Made by a program: the position numbers and the translations under genes. From contig CACYHO010000001.1 in assembly GCA_902774285.1 (NCBI GenBank), positions 464,958 to 528,957 of the forward strand: a stretch of 64,000 nucleotides of DNA. The letters run 5' to 3'. Every line of letters starts with the position of its first letter. The first letter of the stretch is position 1. Shown piece by piece: positions 63,028 to 64,000 of this stretch. This stretch comes from an uncultured Pseudomonadota bacterium (GTDB lineage: Bacteria; Pseudomonadota; Alphaproteobacteria; Rs-D84). A model generated the notes under the pieces. That model was given only the letters and a program-made list of their open reading frames with translations, ran no database searches and was not told the origin of the DNA.

Positions 63028-63446
63028 TTTACAAATGGTTGCCATCCTTCCAAAGAAACATCGTGAATAGGATCATCTAGTAACAATTCTTGAACATCAT
63101 TTGATGGAGTGATTTTGTAAACAAAATCATTTTCCTGTAAATGTGTGATTACATATTTGTTTAATTCTTTTAACATTGTGTCATCAACGGATTGTCCTTC
63201 GACGATTATATTAAATTCTTTAAGTGCATTAAATACATAGTCTATGCGTTGTTCGTAATCTGCTGGTATATTTGGTATTTTGCCGAAATCTTTTTTTATA
63301 TCTTCAATGCTTTTTCCACTGACTAAAAGTTGAAACACAACATTTGCGAACACAGGCAATAAATAAAATATACCGTTTTCCATATCTACGAAAATTGTTT
63401 GTGTTTCAGTTATATCTGCAAATAAATCATCATTTTTTTTGTACAT
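63024..63446 (-). CDS. PqqD-like peptide-binding protein
   Basis: Residues 1-85 resemble PqqD (D-M-E-N-G-I-F-Y-L-L, then V-F-Q-L-L-V-S-G-K-S-I-E-D-I), the family that presents precursor peptides to modifying enzymes. About 55 more residues follow, ending D-V-S-L-E-G-W-Q-P-F-V-K; their role is unknown and they could contact the kinase or be a fused substrate-like tail. The gene is one base from the kinase stop and overlaps the GT2 gene by 4 bases. Confidence 0.7.
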   Translation of the reverse strand: MYKKNDDLFADITETQTIFVDMENGIFYLLPVFANVVFQLLVSGKSIEDIKKDFGKIPNIPADYEQRIDYVFNALKEFNIIVEGQSVDDTMLKELNKYVITHLQENDFVYKITPSNDVQELLLDDPIHDVSLEGWQPFVK

Positions 63447-63447
63447 T

Positions 63448-64000
63448 TTAAATCCTTTGTTGTTTTATAAAATTGATGATTTCTGTCACATTATCATCAA
63501 CTGAATCAGATAATTGTATTGTATAAAAATCAATATCACAGAGCAAGTCCAAAATACGTTTGTAATCGGCAATTAATTGCGTAGAACGGGATAAAACACT
63601 AAGATGAGAGTAATCTTTACATATTCGTGTAATTATCGGGTTTTTAGGCGTTGGTTTTATTATTGGGTGTTTGCATTGTGATTTTATTGGTTCAATGACA
63701 GCGTTTATTTTAATGTTTTGTGATAATTGTGATTTATCAAGAACGATAACATTTTTTGAAGAGTAGGTGGGATGGATAACATCGACAGCTTTTATATTTG
63801 GTATATCTGTACTAACAGAGATAGTAGAATATACAGGATTTGCAACAAGACATGTGTTTTCTTTGTGCAAAGCAACCCTGTCATCACCTATGAATTGTAA
63901 GCCCTTGGATAAACAGAAAGCGGATAAAGTGCTCTTTCCTGCGCCAGATAGCCCTGTAATCAAAACGCCATGGTCTTCATATCCAACAACCGCGCCATGA
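63448..64000 (-). CDS. HPr-kinase-like ATPase (partial at the window edge)
   Basis: The frame is open to the right edge; the visible 183 residues are the C-terminal part. It contains H-G-V-L-I-T-G-L-S-G-A-G-K-S-T with Walker A, followed by F-I-G-D-D-R-V-A-L-H, as in HPr(Ser) kinase/phosphatase relatives. Homologues of this type accompany lasso peptide and other peptide-modification genes and phosphorylate peptide or sugar substrates. The true N-terminus lies beyond 64000. Confidence 0.75.
   Translation of the reverse strand, partial: HGAVVGYEDHGVLITGLSGAGKSTLSAFCLSKGLQFIGDDRVALHKENTCLVANPVYSTISVSTDIPNIKAVDVIHPTYSSKNVIVLDKSQLSQNIKINAVIEPIKSQCKHPIIKPTPKNPIITRICKDYSHLSVLSRSTQLIADYKRILDLLCDIDFYTIQLSDSVDDNVTEIINFIKQQRI

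Overview
The window is AT-rich, densely coded DNA from a Gram-negative bacterium. The frr-uppS-cdsA-rseP-bamA block, RNase E, RecG, NAD-dependent ligase, a class A PBP and a MacAB-TolC pump fit a small-genome alphaproteobacterium, perhaps one of the uncultured host- or gut-associated lineages. This placement is inferred from gene content and order; no 16S rRNA gene is present.

Layout. Bases 1-1142 (minus strand) hold a small operon of membrane proteins resembling the VirB7/VirB8 part of a type IV secretion system. Bases 1155-6981 (minus) are the envelope operon frr-uppS-cdsA-rseP-bamA, with two small paralogous genes of unknown function inserted before bamA and no dxr. tRNA-Ala and tRNA-His follow, then about 390 bases of structured non-coding DNA carrying a copy of the tRNA-His 3' end. 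Bases 7656-9756 encode two flavodoxin-fold proteins and an alpha/beta hydrolase. Bases 9887-19372 (plus) hold a SIMPL protein, ligA, a class A PBP, an ABC exporter, a YbhN-like membrane protein and RNase E. Bases 19422-24895 (minus) hold a small lipoprotein, an RBBP9-like hydrolase, an M48 protease, recG and ackA. Next come a tail-fibre-like Mtd_N gene, an 896-residue coiled-coil protein, tRNA-Lys, a Nudix gene, dihydrofolate reductase, a HAD phosphatase, a small HTH regulator, a CaxA/YrbG exchanger and an ASCH protein.

Bases about 33200-54740 form an integrated genetic element. It has a tyrosine integrase at the left, tRNA-Asn at the right, and a 16-base stretch of that tRNA repeated beside the integrase. 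Its cargo is mostly defence: an HsdS-like half subunit; an extended type III restriction-modification operon (SNF2 helicase, DUF4391 protein, Mod, Res); a two-gene unit of a membrane/winged-helix protein and a large RecD-like helicase with a C-terminal nuclease-like domain; two unrecognised genes; AlpA/Xis-like DNA-binding proteins; a HUH Rep-like protein; and a Panacea toxin-antitoxin pair. Palindromic operator-like sites recur at the integrase promoter, the Xis-like promoter and the element ends, which suggests shared control.

Right of the element are a paralogue of the small HTH regulator, a histidine phosphatase and a tolC-macA-macB efflux operon. The window ends in a tightly overlapping minus-strand cluster of an HPr-kinase-like ATPase, a PqqD-like protein, two glycosyltransferases and a SPASM-type protein without a radical SAM core. 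This could be a peptide- or glycan-modification locus. The most interesting unknowns are the RecD-like helicase-nuclease pair and this PqqD/HprK/glycosyltransferase cluster.
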